From: CAYTTR01 sp964440805
GTDB taxonomy: Bacteria > Acidobacteriota > Aminicenantia > Aminicenantales > Aminicenantaceae
NCBI GenBank assembly: GCA_964440805.1
Contig: CAYTTR010000004.1
Coordinates: 1-64,000 of the forward strand
Direction: 5' to 3'
Length of the DNA: 64,000 nt
Positions 1 through 8,867 of the stretch are shown piece by piece (position 1 is the stretch's first letter; each line of letters begins with the position of its first letter). The translations under genes and the position numbers were made by a program. The notes under the pieces were generated by a model, which was given only the letters and a program-made list of their open reading frames with translations, searched no databases and was not told where the DNA came from.

Positions 1-114
1 CCTGAAGGGTAAAAAAGGCCGATTTTAGATAAGATTTGATGAAAGGATTTTATGAACTTAATTTCTTCACCTACGCCACAATAAAACCTCTTAAGTCATA
101 GGTATTTGTGATAT

Positions 115-134
115 AAAAGGTATCTACCTTTTTT
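115..134 (+). terminator. small hairpin with T-run
   Basis: A 7-bp stem (AAAAGGT / ACCTTTT) with a four-base ATCT loop runs into a short T tract. It could end a gene lying left of the window. The first 220 bases otherwise hold no coding signal that I can recognise. The stem is A+T-rich and weak, so this is only a suggestion. Confidence 0.3.
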
Positions 135-220
135 ATGAATAGTTCAGGTCAGATAGCGTTTTAGTGAGTGTAGAAATAAATTCTAATGCATTAACCAATA
201 AAAATTGGGAGAATTCCTGA

Positions 221-1378
221 TTGTCATTCCCCTTATTTTATGGCATAAATAGAGACCGAAATCATCACCAAGGACATGATAAAGTGCTTAAAGCCGATTG
301 CTACTATTTCAGAGGAGAAAAACCCTGCCGCTTCAAGCGTTTGTGTGAAGGTTGTCCCCATTACACACCCTTTCCTTTTAGAATTTTAATTATTAAAGGA
401 CGTGCCCAGGGAGATGTTCTCCGGACCACAGCTATTTTATCTGGTCTCAAGAGAAAATATTCCCCTAGCCATATTACCTGGCTGGTAGATGAAGAAAGCC
501 TGGACCTTCTTAAATACAATCCCCTGCTGGAACGGGTAATGGTCTATTCAATTCAGAATGTAATACCCTTATTGGAAGAGAAATTCGATCTTTTATTGTC
601 CCTTGATAAAGAATCCCCCTCTATTGGACTAGCTACCCAGGTTAAGGCAGACCGAAAGTTGGGTTTCGGTATGAACCAATTTGGAAACCTCATTCTCTTC
701 AATGAAGAGGCATCCTATGCCTACCAACTTGGTGTTGATGATGATTTAAAATTCTATAAGAATAAAAAAACTTACCAGGAAATTATCTACGAAATCGCTG
801 GCCTGGAATACAAAAATGACGGCTATATTTTCAACTTAAAAGAAAATAACATGAAAAAAGCCGAACAGTTTTTTGTTGATTATAATATATCGAAAGAAAA
901 AAAATGTATAGGCCTGAATACCGGTGCAGGAGAAAAATTTCTGACCAAACAATGGCCGCCCGACTATTTTCTTTATTTGATCAAATTGCTTCAAGAAAAT
1001 CTTCAACCAAACATATTTCTATTAGGAGGACCCAGAGAAAAAGATATAAATTCCTGGCTTGAGGAAAAAGCAGGAGGAATTTATAACACAGGCAATAATA
1101 ACTTTCTTCTTGATTTTGCCGGTTTCTTGGACAAAATGGATTTAGTAGTTTGCTCGGATACACTAGCCCTTCACCTCGCTATTGCCCTGAACAAAACTGT
1201 GGTCGCCTTTTTCGGTTCTACCTGCTCCCAGGAAATTGACCTCTATGGGAATGGAGTGAAACTTTACGAAAAAGTTGACTGTTCCCCTTGTTATAAGAAA
1301 AACTGCCCTGATATGACCTGTATGAAGGCCATCACCCCAAAAAAAGTTATGTCTGCCATTAAAAGTTTACTTCTATAA
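221..1378 (+). CDS. glycosyltransferase family 9 (heptosyltransferase-like)
   Basis: Predicted GT-B enzyme of family 9, which adds ADP-heptose or related sugars to lipopolysaccharide core on the cytoplasmic side of the inner membrane. The first Rossmann half begins near residue 54 (FRILIIKGRAQGDVLRTT), the typical GT9 start. The second half carries GLNTGAGE near residue 230 and an FGSTCSQE-type donor loop near 330, followed by a Cys-rich tail. An unusual N-terminal extension has four cysteines, C27, C36, C42 and C45, spaced like a metal or Fe-S site. The start is TTG, with GGGAG about nine bases upstream; no in-frame ATG precedes the cysteine motif. It heads a co-directional run with two sugar/RNA enzymes. 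Acceptor specificity cannot be read from sequence. Confidence 0.85.
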   Translation: MSFPLFYGINRDRNHHQGHDKVLKADCYYFRGEKPCRFKRLCEGCPHYTPFPFRILIIKGRAQGDVLRTTAILSGLKRKYSPSHITWLVDEESLDLLKYNPLLERVMVYSIQNVIPLLEEKFDLLLSLDKESPSIGLATQVKADRKLGFGMNQFGNLILFNEEASYAYQLGVDDDLKFYKNKKTYQEIIYEIAGLEYKNDGYIFNLKENNMKKAEQFFVDYNISKEKKCIGLNTGAGEKFLTKQWPPDYFLYLIKLLQENLQPNIFLLGGPREKDINSWLEEKAGGIYNTGNNNFLLDFAGFLDKMDLVVCSDTLALHLAIALNKTVVAFFGSTCSQEIDLYGNGVKLYEKVDCSPCYKKNCPDMTCMKAITPKKVMSAIKSLLL

Positions 1379-1400
1379 ATTACAGCTTAGGTTATATTTT

Positions 1401-2138
1401 ATGTCCAGGAAAAATGTAGTGGTTATGATTCCAACCTACAATGAGAGGGAAAATATTGAACCTTTGATTTCTGAAATTTTGAAGCTAAACAATGAATATT
1501 TTATCACTGTACTGGTAGCTGACGACAATTCACCTGATGGAACAGGAAAAGTCGTTCTTGAATTATCCCGCGTCAATCCCCGCATAAAAGCCCTCATCAG
1601 GAAAAAAAGAAGAGGCCGGGGAACAGGAGGGATAGACGGATTCAAGGCCGCCCTAAAGCTTAGGCCTGATTATATAATTGAAATGGACGGAGACTTCTCT
1701 CACCGCCCTCAGGATATTCCTCTTCTCTTGCCTGATATGAAAAAGGCGGATATTGTCATCGGTTCAAGATATGTCCCTGGCGGTAAAGACACTGAACGTA
1801 GTCTTCTCCGTCGAATGGTAACTTTTCTGGTAAGGTTTTACATCAGGAAACATTTCCGCCTTCCGGTAAAGGACGCCTCCTCCGGGTTCCGCTGTTTCCG
1901 AAAGGAAGTCCTGGAAAAAATTGACCTTGATGATCTTATTTCTATAGGCCCATCAATCGTTCTGGAAATTCTTTACAAAGCTTATCTAATGGGATTTACT
2001 TTTAAAGAAGTTCCTATTACTTTCGTTGACCGGACCAAGGGAAAAACAAAACTCACCCCCACGATTCTTTTGGAGACCTTTGTTATGTCCTTGATAATTA
2101 AGCAGCGGTTGAGCAAAAGCTTTATTCCTCCTTCATGA
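1401..2138 (+). CDS. polyprenol-phosphate mannose synthase-like GT2 (DPM1 type)
   Basis: Family 2 glycosyltransferase that, by family, transfers a hexose (usually mannose) from a nucleotide sugar to polyprenyl phosphate at the inner membrane. The GT-A signature PTYNERENI occurs at residues 11-19, DDNSPDGTG near 41 binds the nucleotide, and the metal-binding region reads EMDGDFSHRP near 94. GSRYVPGG follows near 119. There is no C-terminal transmembrane domain, so it is the short soluble DPM1 form of about 245 residues. It lies 22 bases after the GT9 gene. The product could feed the membrane-bound GT39-like enzyme encoded at 4130-5995; that link is inference. Confidence 0.85.
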   Translation: MSRKNVVVMIPTYNERENIEPLISEILKLNNEYFITVLVADDNSPDGTGKVVLELSRVNPRIKALIRKKRRGRGTGGIDGFKAALKLRPDYIIEMDGDFSHRPQDIPLLLPDMKKADIVIGSRYVPGGKDTERSLLRRMVTFLVRFYIRKHFRLPVKDASSGFRCFRKEVLEKIDLDDLISIGPSIVLEILYKAYLMGFTFKEVPITFVDRTKGKTKLTPTILLETFVMSLIIKQRLSKSFIPPS

Positions 2139-2160
2139 ATATGCCTGGAGACAAACCATT

Positions 2161-2973
2161 ATGAACAGAATAAAAAGAAAAAGCCTGGGACAACACTTCC
2201 TGAAAAATCCCAGAATAATTAAAAAAATCGTTCAGGTTATAAATCCGGAAAAAGATGATTTTATTATTGAAATAGGGCCGGGGAAAGGTGCCCTCACTGT
2301 AGCCTTGGCAGAAAAAGCCGGGAAGGTAGTAGCCGTCGAAAAAGATCCCAACCTGGTTCAATATTTAAAGGAGCAGAACCTAAAGGAAGCAGTCGTTATC
2401 CAAGCAGATATTTTAAAGGTGTCTTTATCTGAAATTATAGATGAAGAAAAAAAAAGATTGAATAAAGTCAAGCTGGTGGGAAACCTTCCTTATTCCATCT
2501 CTTCTCCCATTTTATTCAAGGCTTTTTCCGAAAAAGAAAAGCTTCCTTTTTGGACATTCATGCTTCAGGAGGAAGTAGCTGACCGTTTAATCTGTTCCCC
2601 AGGAACAAAAAATTATTCCCCTTTGACTATAATATTTCAGAACTATTTTGAAATAAAGAAAGAGCTTCACCTTCAACCTGGTTCCTTTCAACCTCCTCCC
2701 AAGGTTAATTCTACTTTGCTTTCTTTTAAAAAAAGAAAGCTTCCTCTTTATTCACTGGAAAATGAGGAAGAATTTCTGAATTTTCTCAGAATCTGTTTTA
2801 AGCAAAGAAGAAAAACCCTCTGGAACAACCTGTTGGCTGGTTCATTTCAAATAGAGAAAATCAAGCAAGCTTACCAGAAATTAAAATTAAAAAAAAACAT
2901 CAGGGCTGAACAAATGGAAATTTCCCAATTGGTTGAACTTCACTATTTTTTCCTTAATAATACAGAGGAATAA
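2161..2973 (+). CDS. rsmA: 16S rRNA dimethyladenosine transferase
   Basis: RsmA (KsgA) dimethylates two adjacent adenosines in the 3'-terminal hairpin of 16S rRNA late in small-subunit assembly, using SAM. Diagnostic motifs are GQHFLKNPRII at residues 10-20, the SAM-binding IEIGPGKGALT near 37-47 and the catalytic NLPYSISSPI near 107, with FxPPPKVNS in the C-terminal half. Length (270) is normal. ATG start, 22 bases behind the GT2 gene, so likely co-transcribed. Nothing looks damaged. Confidence 0.96.
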   Translation: MNRIKRKSLGQHFLKNPRIIKKIVQVINPEKDDFIIEIGPGKGALTVALAEKAGKVVAVEKDPNLVQYLKEQNLKEAVVIQADILKVSLSEIIDEEKKRLNKVKLVGNLPYSISSPILFKAFSEKEKLPFWTFMLQEEVADRLICSPGTKNYSPLTIIFQNYFEIKKELHLQPGSFQPPPKVNSTLLSFKKRKLPLYSLENEEEFLNFLRICFKQRRKTLWNNLLAGSFQIEKIKQAYQKLKLKKNIRAEQMEISQLVELHYFFLNNTEE

Positions 2974-2998
2974 AAAAAGAATAAAACCAAAGTTAAGA

Positions 2999-3976
2999 AT
3001 GAAAACAATAAGCTATTACCGCCGCCTTTTTAATCTATTTGTGTCATATAAACGGAAACAAACCCATCTTGCCTACCTTCCAGTCAGGCTGTGGATTGAA
3101 CCCACCAGCTATTGCAACCTCCGCTGCATCATGTGTCCCAATAAGGAACTCGGGAAAAAAGATAAAGGATTCATGGATATGGAACTTTTCCGGAAAATCA
3201 TTGATGAAGCTTCCAGCTTCGTCTTTGATATACATCTTCTTCACCGAGGAGAATCCCTTCTTCACCCTGAGTTTTTCAAGATGGCCCGCTATGCTCACGA
3301 CAAGGGTATCACTGTTAAATTTCATACCAACGGGACTCTCCTCGATGAAGAAAAAGCCCGCCAATTGATAGATTCAGGAATCGACCAATTTTCTTTTTCT
3401 TTTGATGGTTATACCAAAGAAACATATGAAAAGATCCGGGTTGGGGCTAATTTCGAAAAAACTGTCTCCAATATAATTCGTTTCCTCGAAATAAAAAAAG
3501 AAATGAAATCTTTGAAGCCTCACACTATTCTCGAGCTGATCAATTTTCCTGAAGAAGGTATCCGTACAGACCGGGAAAGTCGCAAAAAATTCCTCCAGAG
3601 ATTCAAAGGATTGCCTTTAGATAAACTTGAAATAAAGGAACTCCATAACTGGGCTGGAGAAATTACGGCCAGGAAAATTGACAGGAATTTTTCTCCTTGC
3701 ACTTTTCTCTGGCAGGCACTGATAATTTTTTGGGACGGCTCAGTCCTCCCCTGCACCCAGGATTTTTTTGGCTACTATGTTATGGGAAATGTCAAGGACT
3801 TTAGCCTTCAAGAGATCTGGAATAATGAGAAAATGATCAGTCTCAGGGAGAAAATGGTTAAAGGTAATCTTTCTGATCTCAAGACCTGCAGTAGCTGCGA
3901 TCGACCATGGAGGGAAAAATTTATGGGAATTCCCAAGGAATACCTCTGGAAATTCATTCTTAAACGAATGCCCTGA
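2999..3976 (+). CDS. radical SAM/SPASM domain protein
   Basis: Radical SAM enzyme of about 325 residues. The cluster motif Cx3Cx2C is C39, C43 and C46 (SYCNLRCIMC). A C-terminal SPASM-type region has cysteines in SPCTF, LPCTQ and TCSSC and the typical GNV...SLQEIWNN stretch, indicating one or more auxiliary Fe-S clusters. Such proteins modify peptides, sugars or cofactors; the substrate is not identifiable here. I chose the ATG at 2999, 25 bases after rsmA, because the longer reading begins inside rsmA and adds residues unlike the family. The neighbouring glycosyltransferases suggest but do not prove a role in envelope glycan work. Confidence 0.85.
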   Translation: MKTISYYRRLFNLFVSYKRKQTHLAYLPVRLWIEPTSYCNLRCIMCPNKELGKKDKGFMDMELFRKIIDEASSFVFDIHLLHRGESLLHPEFFKMARYAHDKGITVKFHTNGTLLDEEKARQLIDSGIDQFSFSFDGYTKETYEKIRVGANFEKTVSNIIRFLEIKKEMKSLKPHTILELINFPEEGIRTDRESRKKFLQRFKGLPLDKLEIKELHNWAGEITARKIDRNFSPCTFLWQALIIFWDGSVLPCTQDFFGYYVMGNVKDFSLQEIWNNEKMISLREKMVKGNLSDLKTCSSCDRPWREKFMGIPKEYLWKFILKRMP

Positions 3977-4129
3977 TCTTGCCTTGCTCAATATAACTCT
4001 AAAATTTGGATTAAATCATGGAAGCGTTAAGATTGAAATTGGTTCGATAATGAGATATTTTTATGTTAATTAAGGAATAAGCATTTACGATAAAAGTTTT
4101 AATATTATTTTTATATAGTCAATGAAATA

Positions 4130-5995
4130 ATGAAATTGATAAAAAAACCAGTTAATCTGTTAGTTTTAATCATACTTTTAGGCGCAATTCTCCGATTGAT
4201 CGGTATCTGGTTTGGCCTTCCTTTTACTAATGTCCATCCTGACGAGCCTATGTTAAAGAATGTTATTTCAAGGATTTTGGAAGGCGAATTCAATACTAGA
4301 TGGTATATTTATCCCAATTTTTTTATGTATATTGTTAGTATAATTATTTTTATATTACTGTTTTTTAAATTTGGACCTTCATTTTTTGAGAATCTTAAAA
4401 ATCTGTCTTTGATTAAAAAAAATCTTTTAATTTTTAAGACAGGGAGACCAGTTTCAGCTATATTCGGAATTCTTCTTATCCCTCTTACCTACAAGATATC
4501 TAAACTACTTTTTAATGAACGAATTGGTCTATTGTCAGCCTTGATGATTGCTGTTAACTTTCCATTGGTGCTTCATTCACATTACCTAACTACAGACTCC
4601 ACCTTATTTTTTTTCATGTTACTGACACTGTATTATTCTATGAAATATTATAAAAAAATGAATGGGACAAGCTTAATCTTAGCTTGTATCTCTTGTGGAA
4701 TATCCATAGGAACTAAATATACCGGGTTTGTTACTATCATCCTCATTCTGGGTGTGCTTTTTATCAAAATGTTAAAGAAGAAAATATCTTTTGGAAAATT
4801 TATTTTTTTCTCCTGGATTAGTGTTTCTTTAGTACTTTTATTTTTTTTAATTACTAATCCATTTATTGTTTTTGATTTCGATATATTTAAAAAACATTTC
4901 ATGACTGTTTTCGGAGTCCATGGAATTAAATTCAGTCTAAATATATTCCAAAACTGGAAAAATATTTTATTTATCCAAGGTCAAAATATTATTCACGCCT
5001 TAGGAATTCCCGGCTTTATTTTTTCTCTACTTGGATTAATTTGGTTAGGAAATATCGCCTATAGATACAAACGATATGAAATCATGCTTTTTATAAGTTT
5101 TCCAGTTTGTTTCTTCTTGATGGTTATAACCACAAACAACATTGATGAGAGATATATATCACCTCTAATACCTTATCTAGCTATTGCTTCCAGTTTTTTC
5201 ATCATAACTATCACCCAAAAGCTTAATAAATTTAAATACACGGGCTTAATAATTTTAATTGTTTTATCGATCTCTCCACCACTTTTTCAATCCATAAATC
5301 TTGACAGGCATCTTCTAAAGGAAGATACAAAGATAACAGCAACTAAGTGGATGAAAGAAAACATTCCTTTACCATTGAAATATTATTACGAAACTCAAAC
5401 TATTTTAAGTCCTGAGAAAAACGGACGGTTTATTCGTCGACTTGGAACATTGTCCCCAAATTTCTTAATAAAACGGAACATAGACTTTATTGTCTTAAAC
5501 ACTTCTTATAAAAAATATTTTGGAGAAGAATTTCAACGCTTTTATTACTGGGTTGAAAATGATTGTTTTTTAATTAAACGATTTCAATTGAAAACATTTC
5601 AATATCTCAATCCCACAATAGAAGTATATGGCATTGATAATCAAAATAATAGGATTCAAAAGAAAAAAAATATACTGCTAAAATTCTCCTATAAAGGGGG
5701 AGAAAACTATTTATATATCTTTAGAGTTGATCGAAAAGAAATGAAATTATTAAAACCAACCTCATCATCAAGAACAATAGAAAGAGAGGTTTTCCTTCAG
5801 CCAGGAGTGAATCATTCTATAATCATACATTCAACAAAGTGCGATAGCAATTTTGATCATGATGATGAAATTGAAATTTCTATTTCCATAAATGCAACAG
5901 AAAAAAACTTACATGTTTCGCCTGATTCATTTCAGGCAGTGGTAAAACCTAACCATCCTTTTATAAGTGTTTTTAAAATTGAAGCAAAAAATTAA
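4130..5995 (+). CDS. GT39/PMT-like membrane glycosyltransferase
   Basis: Integral membrane GT-C glycosyltransferase of 621 residues, resembling ArnT/PMT/oligosaccharyl-type enzymes that use polyprenyl-phosphate sugars on the periplasmic side. The first helix (residues 8-30) is followed by HPDEP at 36-40, the acidic catalytic-loop signature of this clan. About ten hydrophobic segments extend to roughly residue 410, then a soluble C-terminal domain of some 200 residues. The gene is strikingly A+T-rich compared with the genes after 8.9 kb, as if acquired or under different selection. No convincing ribosome-binding site precedes the ATG. A polyprenyl-phosphate sugar from the GT2 at 1401-2138 is a plausible donor. 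Confidence 0.75.
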   Translation: MKLIKKPVNLLVLIILLGAILRLIGIWFGLPFTNVHPDEPMLKNVISRILEGEFNTRWYIYPNFFMYIVSIIIFILLFFKFGPSFFENLKNLSLIKKNLLIFKTGRPVSAIFGILLIPLTYKISKLLFNERIGLLSALMIAVNFPLVLHSHYLTTDSTLFFFMLLTLYYSMKYYKKMNGTSLILACISCGISIGTKYTGFVTIILILGVLFIKMLKKKISFGKFIFFSWISVSLVLLFFLITNPFIVFDFDIFKKHFMTVFGVHGIKFSLNIFQNWKNILFIQGQNIIHALGIPGFIFSLLGLIWLGNIAYRYKRYEIMLFISFPVCFFLMVITTNNIDERYISPLIPYLAIASSFFIITITQKLNKFKYTGLIILIVLSISPPLFQSINLDRHLLKEDTKITATKWMKENIPLPLKYYYETQTILSPEKNGRFIRRLGTLSPNFLIKRNIDFIVLNTSYKKYFGEEFQRFYYWVENDCFLIKRFQLKTFQYLNPTIEVYGIDNQNNRIQKKKNILLKFSYKGGENYLYIFRVDRKEMKLLKPTSSSRTIEREVFLQPGVNHSIIIHSTKCDSNFDHDDEIEISISINATEKNLHVSPDSFQAVVKPNHPFISVFKIEAKN

Positions 5996-6047
5996 TCTCG
6001 AGGATCAGAATAACATTATTTCTTAACTTGGCTATATTAGAAAAGTC

Positions 6048-7874
6048 CTAATCTTCTTCTATATGAGAAGACAATTTACTTTCGTTGTTGTTCGAATCGA
6101 TAGAAGAAATAGCATATGCATATTTGATATCAAAAGATAGTCCGCGGTCACTAAAATTCCTTTCATCAATTGAAGTTGTTCCAATTAAAAGAAAATCTGT
6201 ATCTGGAGCATTTACTTTCTTCCGGTAAATGTTATAACTAATAACTGAAGTTGCGTCATTTAAAGGATTTTTATCCCAAGAAATGTAATTAATTTTTTCT
6301 CTATAAAATAGAAATCGATTAATTTGTGTATTGAGAGAGATGGATAATGGAGGAAAGACAGGGTCTTCTGATACAAAATCTGAAAGCGAGCTTTCCTGCC
6401 CCCAATTATCCTCAGCAGAGACAGCATATTGAAACTTCAAGTCGGTTGGAATTTGTACATCTTTATACTCGAATATATCTCCACTCACCATACTTAAAAA
6501 TTGAAATGAACTCTCGTTTTCTACTCTTCTGTAAATTCGGTAATTGACTATATTTAAATCTTCATTTTCCTCGGTGGGTTTCCAGTTTAGATGATTGGAT
6601 TTTGTGTTGTTAGCTTGATTGAGGTAACTCTTAAGAGTTAAATCGATAGGAGGAGAAGGTTTTTTTTGAGGCTCTCCCTTACGGGTTCGATAATAAATAT
6701 TCCAGGCGCCAGAACGCTTGTCTGTAAAAACAATATGAATCGATCCACCTTGGTCTACGTAAAGATGGGGATGAGCTGAAGGTGATGGATTTTGGGTCAA
6801 ATCAACCGGATCAAGCCATTTCTTGTTTTGGAATTCTCTGAAAAAAATTTTCTGATTTTCTTCCCACGCCACATAGATTTCTCCTGTCTCCTTATTTGCA
6901 GCCACTGTTGGATTCAATGAAGAAGAAGTTGATTCAGATAAATTCTCTACAGATAACCATTTCCCATTTACTCTTTTCCTAAAATAGATTTCTGTATTGC
7001 CCTCTCTTTTGTCCATCCAGACCACATAGATATTCCCTGAATTATCACAGGCAATTTGAGGAAAGGCGAAGCTTAATCCAGTCATGCCAGAAAGATCTGT
7101 AGGATTTGTCCATTTTTCTGAATTTTTGGGTTCATTGTTTTGAGTAAAGAAAACACGTGTTATGTTTCCTGCAGCTCGATTTGCATAGACAATATAAATT
7201 CTTCCTTTTCCATCTATAGCGGCTTGAGGACAGTAAGCCCTTTTGCTATTATCAGGGAGAATTTTTCCTCCACTCCAGGAACCAATTCCCGAGTTAAGGA
7301 AACGCATTACAATTTCCCAAAATAGTTGTTCTTCATATTCTCGATTAACATTATCTTGCCAAAAAAGGTAATAATCATTAGTATTAGGATCAATTACAAT
7401 TGTTGGGTAAGCTGATCCTGCAGGCACAGTTCTCGAAATATTTTCATTACCAGACCAATTTTCGTTTTTAAAACGATTAAGGACTATTTCATAATCACCA
7501 CTAATAAAAGCTGTATAGACAACATTGATTACTCCATTTTTATCAACTTCTATTTCAGGCCAGGGGCCCTCCTTAATTCTAACTTCATTTTTAGAAAGAT
7601 TACGTATTGGTCCCCAATCTCCGGTTATATTAGTATTACATAAAACATTTTGTCCATTTTCTACCCATATTACAAAAACATTGCCCATTGCATCAGCTGC
7701 AACTTTTGGTTCATAACTGGGGACATCTGTTTTAGAGATTTGAACTAACTCAGACCATTTTTTGGTTTGACTTTCTGCAAAAGCAAGATTATTAATTTTA
7801 AAATTAGAAATAATAAGAGATAAAATTGTAAGGCTTAAATAGATAATGAAAGCGAGATATGCTTTTTTTCTCAT
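6048..7874 (-). CDS. secreted seven-blade propeller protein with FN3 domains
   Basis: Exported protein of unknown role. Residues 1-33 form a signal peptide with a long hydrophobic core ending AFA. Seven similar blades follow to about residue 400, each opening with a P-x4-D-type strand such as PKVAAD, PEIEVD, PTIVID, PQAAID, PQIACD, PTVAAN and PHLYVD, then an aromatic strand (VFVIWVE, IYVVWMD, IHIVFTD). This is the pattern of BNR/sialidase-like propellers without Asp-box certainty. Two fibronectin type III-like domains with NYRIYRR and SYNIYRK strands complete the protein. No catalytic set is evident. It may bind or display glycans at the cell surface. The gene is A+T-rich like its neighbour. 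Confidence 0.75.
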   Translation of the reverse strand: MRKKAYLAFIIYLSLTILSLIISNFKINNLAFAESQTKKWSELVQISKTDVPSYEPKVAADAMGNVFVIWVENGQNVLCNTNITGDWGPIRNLSKNEVRIKEGPWPEIEVDKNGVINVVYTAFISGDYEIVLNRFKNENWSGNENISRTVPAGSAYPTIVIDPNTNDYYLFWQDNVNREYEEQLFWEIVMRFLNSGIGSWSGGKILPDNSKRAYCPQAAIDGKGRIYIVYANRAAGNITRVFFTQNNEPKNSEKWTNPTDLSGMTGLSFAFPQIACDNSGNIYVVWMDKREGNTEIYFRKRVNGKWLSVENLSESTSSSLNPTVAANKETGEIYVAWEENQKIFFREFQNKKWLDPVDLTQNPSPSAHPHLYVDQGGSIHIVFTDKRSGAWNIYYRTRKGEPQKKPSPPIDLTLKSYLNQANNTKSNHLNWKPTEENEDLNIVNYRIYRRVENESSFQFLSMVSGDIFEYKDVQIPTDLKFQYAVSAEDNWGQESSLSDFVSEDPVFPPLSISLNTQINRFLFYREKINYISWDKNPLNDATSVISYNIYRKKVNAPDTDFLLIGTTSIDERNFSDRGLSFDIKYAYAISSIDSNNNESKLSSHIEED

Positions 7875-8096
7875 GTGTCCTTAACTCCTTTTAAAGGATT
7901 TATATTTATACTTTAATTCTATTTAAAAATCAACGTTTTAGTAATTGTGGTAAGCATTTCTTTTTACGTGATTGTGTGGAACAAGTAAACATGATAAATT
8001 ATAAAAAAGCTTTGAAAAAGAGTGGAAAAAATTTTGTGATTTGAAGAGAAAGGTTATATATTTAACTGTAATGAGTTAAAATTAAAAAAAATTATC
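7875..8096. other. divergent intergenic region
   Basis: A 222-bp A+T-rich gap lies between the minus-strand propeller gene and the plus-strand acyltransferase. It must hold both promoters, but I see no convincing pair of -35 and -10 boxes at correct spacing, and no repeat. Confidence 0.4.
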
Positions 8097-8867
8097 ATGA
8101 AAGTCTCAGATAATAAAAGTCTTCAAAAAAAATTAATTGACGAGAAAAAATCGACAACTTCCAAATACAATGATATTTTTATAGGAAAAAACAAATTAAT
8201 TTATTTCTTTAAGTATGAAATTATAATACTTCTATTTTCTTGGATTCCAGGAGCAGTAGGTTTTTTCTTGAGGAAAATATTTTATCCTTTTCTTTTTAAA
8301 AGGGTCTGTAAAGGGGTGGTTTTTGGCCGTAACATTACCCTCCGTCACCCTCATAAAATTTATATTGGAGATAATTCCTTTATCGATGATAATGTTGTCC
8401 TCGATGCCAAGGGAGAAGAAAACGAGGGCATCAGAATAGGAAAGAATGCTTATGTAGGCCGCAACACCATCCTCAGTTGTAAAGAAGGTTCTATTGTGCT
8501 GGATGATTACTGCAATATTTCAGCTAACTGTTCGCTGTTGTCTGAGACTAAGATCACTCTCGGCAAATATTGTTTTTTAGCCGGAAATTGTTATTTAGTA
8601 GCCGGAGGAAATCACAGTTTCGAACAGACCGATGTTCCCATCATGTTTCAACCTTCCTATTCCAAGGGAGGAATAAGCATTGGAGAAGATGTCTGGCTGG
8701 GAGCCGGAGTGATTGTCCTTGACGGGATTTCCGTTGGCAAAGGAACGGTAGTGGGGGCAGGTTCTGTGGTTACCTCATCTCTTCCGGAATATTCGGTGGC
8801 TGTGGGAATTCCAGCCAGGAGAAAAAGGGAAAGAGGAAAGAAAACCAAAGCTCAGGAAGAAGGATGA
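8097..8867 (+). CDS. hexapeptide-repeat acyltransferase (WbbJ/Maa-like)
   Basis: Left-handed beta-helix O-acetyltransferase of 256 residues. After a hydrophobic stretch near residues 43-65, imperfect hexapeptide repeats ([IV]-G-x4) run from about residue 80 to 240, for example IYIGDNSFIDDNVV, IRIGKNAYVGRNTI, and the acetyl-CoA-binding end ISIGEDVWLGAGVIV followed by VGKGTVVGAGSVV. The H of NHSF near residue 176 is a plausible catalytic histidine. Such enzymes acetylate sugars of lipopolysaccharide or capsule. Its 3' end overlaps the convergent symporter gene by 16 bases. Confidence 0.85.
   Translation: MKVSDNKSLQKKLIDEKKSTTSKYNDIFIGKNKLIYFFKYEIIILLFSWIPGAVGFFLRKIFYPFLFKRVCKGVVFGRNITLRHPHKIYIGDNSFIDDNVVLDAKGEENEGIRIGKNAYVGRNTILSCKEGSIVLDDYCNISANCSLLSETKITLGKYCFLAGNCYLVAGGNHSFEQTDVPIMFQPSYSKGGISIGEDVWLGAGVIVLDGISVGKGTVVGAGSVVTSSLPEYSVAVGIPARRKRERGKKTKAQEEG

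Noticed and set aside
6085..6100. GTTCGAATC resembling a tRNA T-loop
   Set aside because: It lies within the propeller gene, and no acceptor or anticodon stem can be folded around it.
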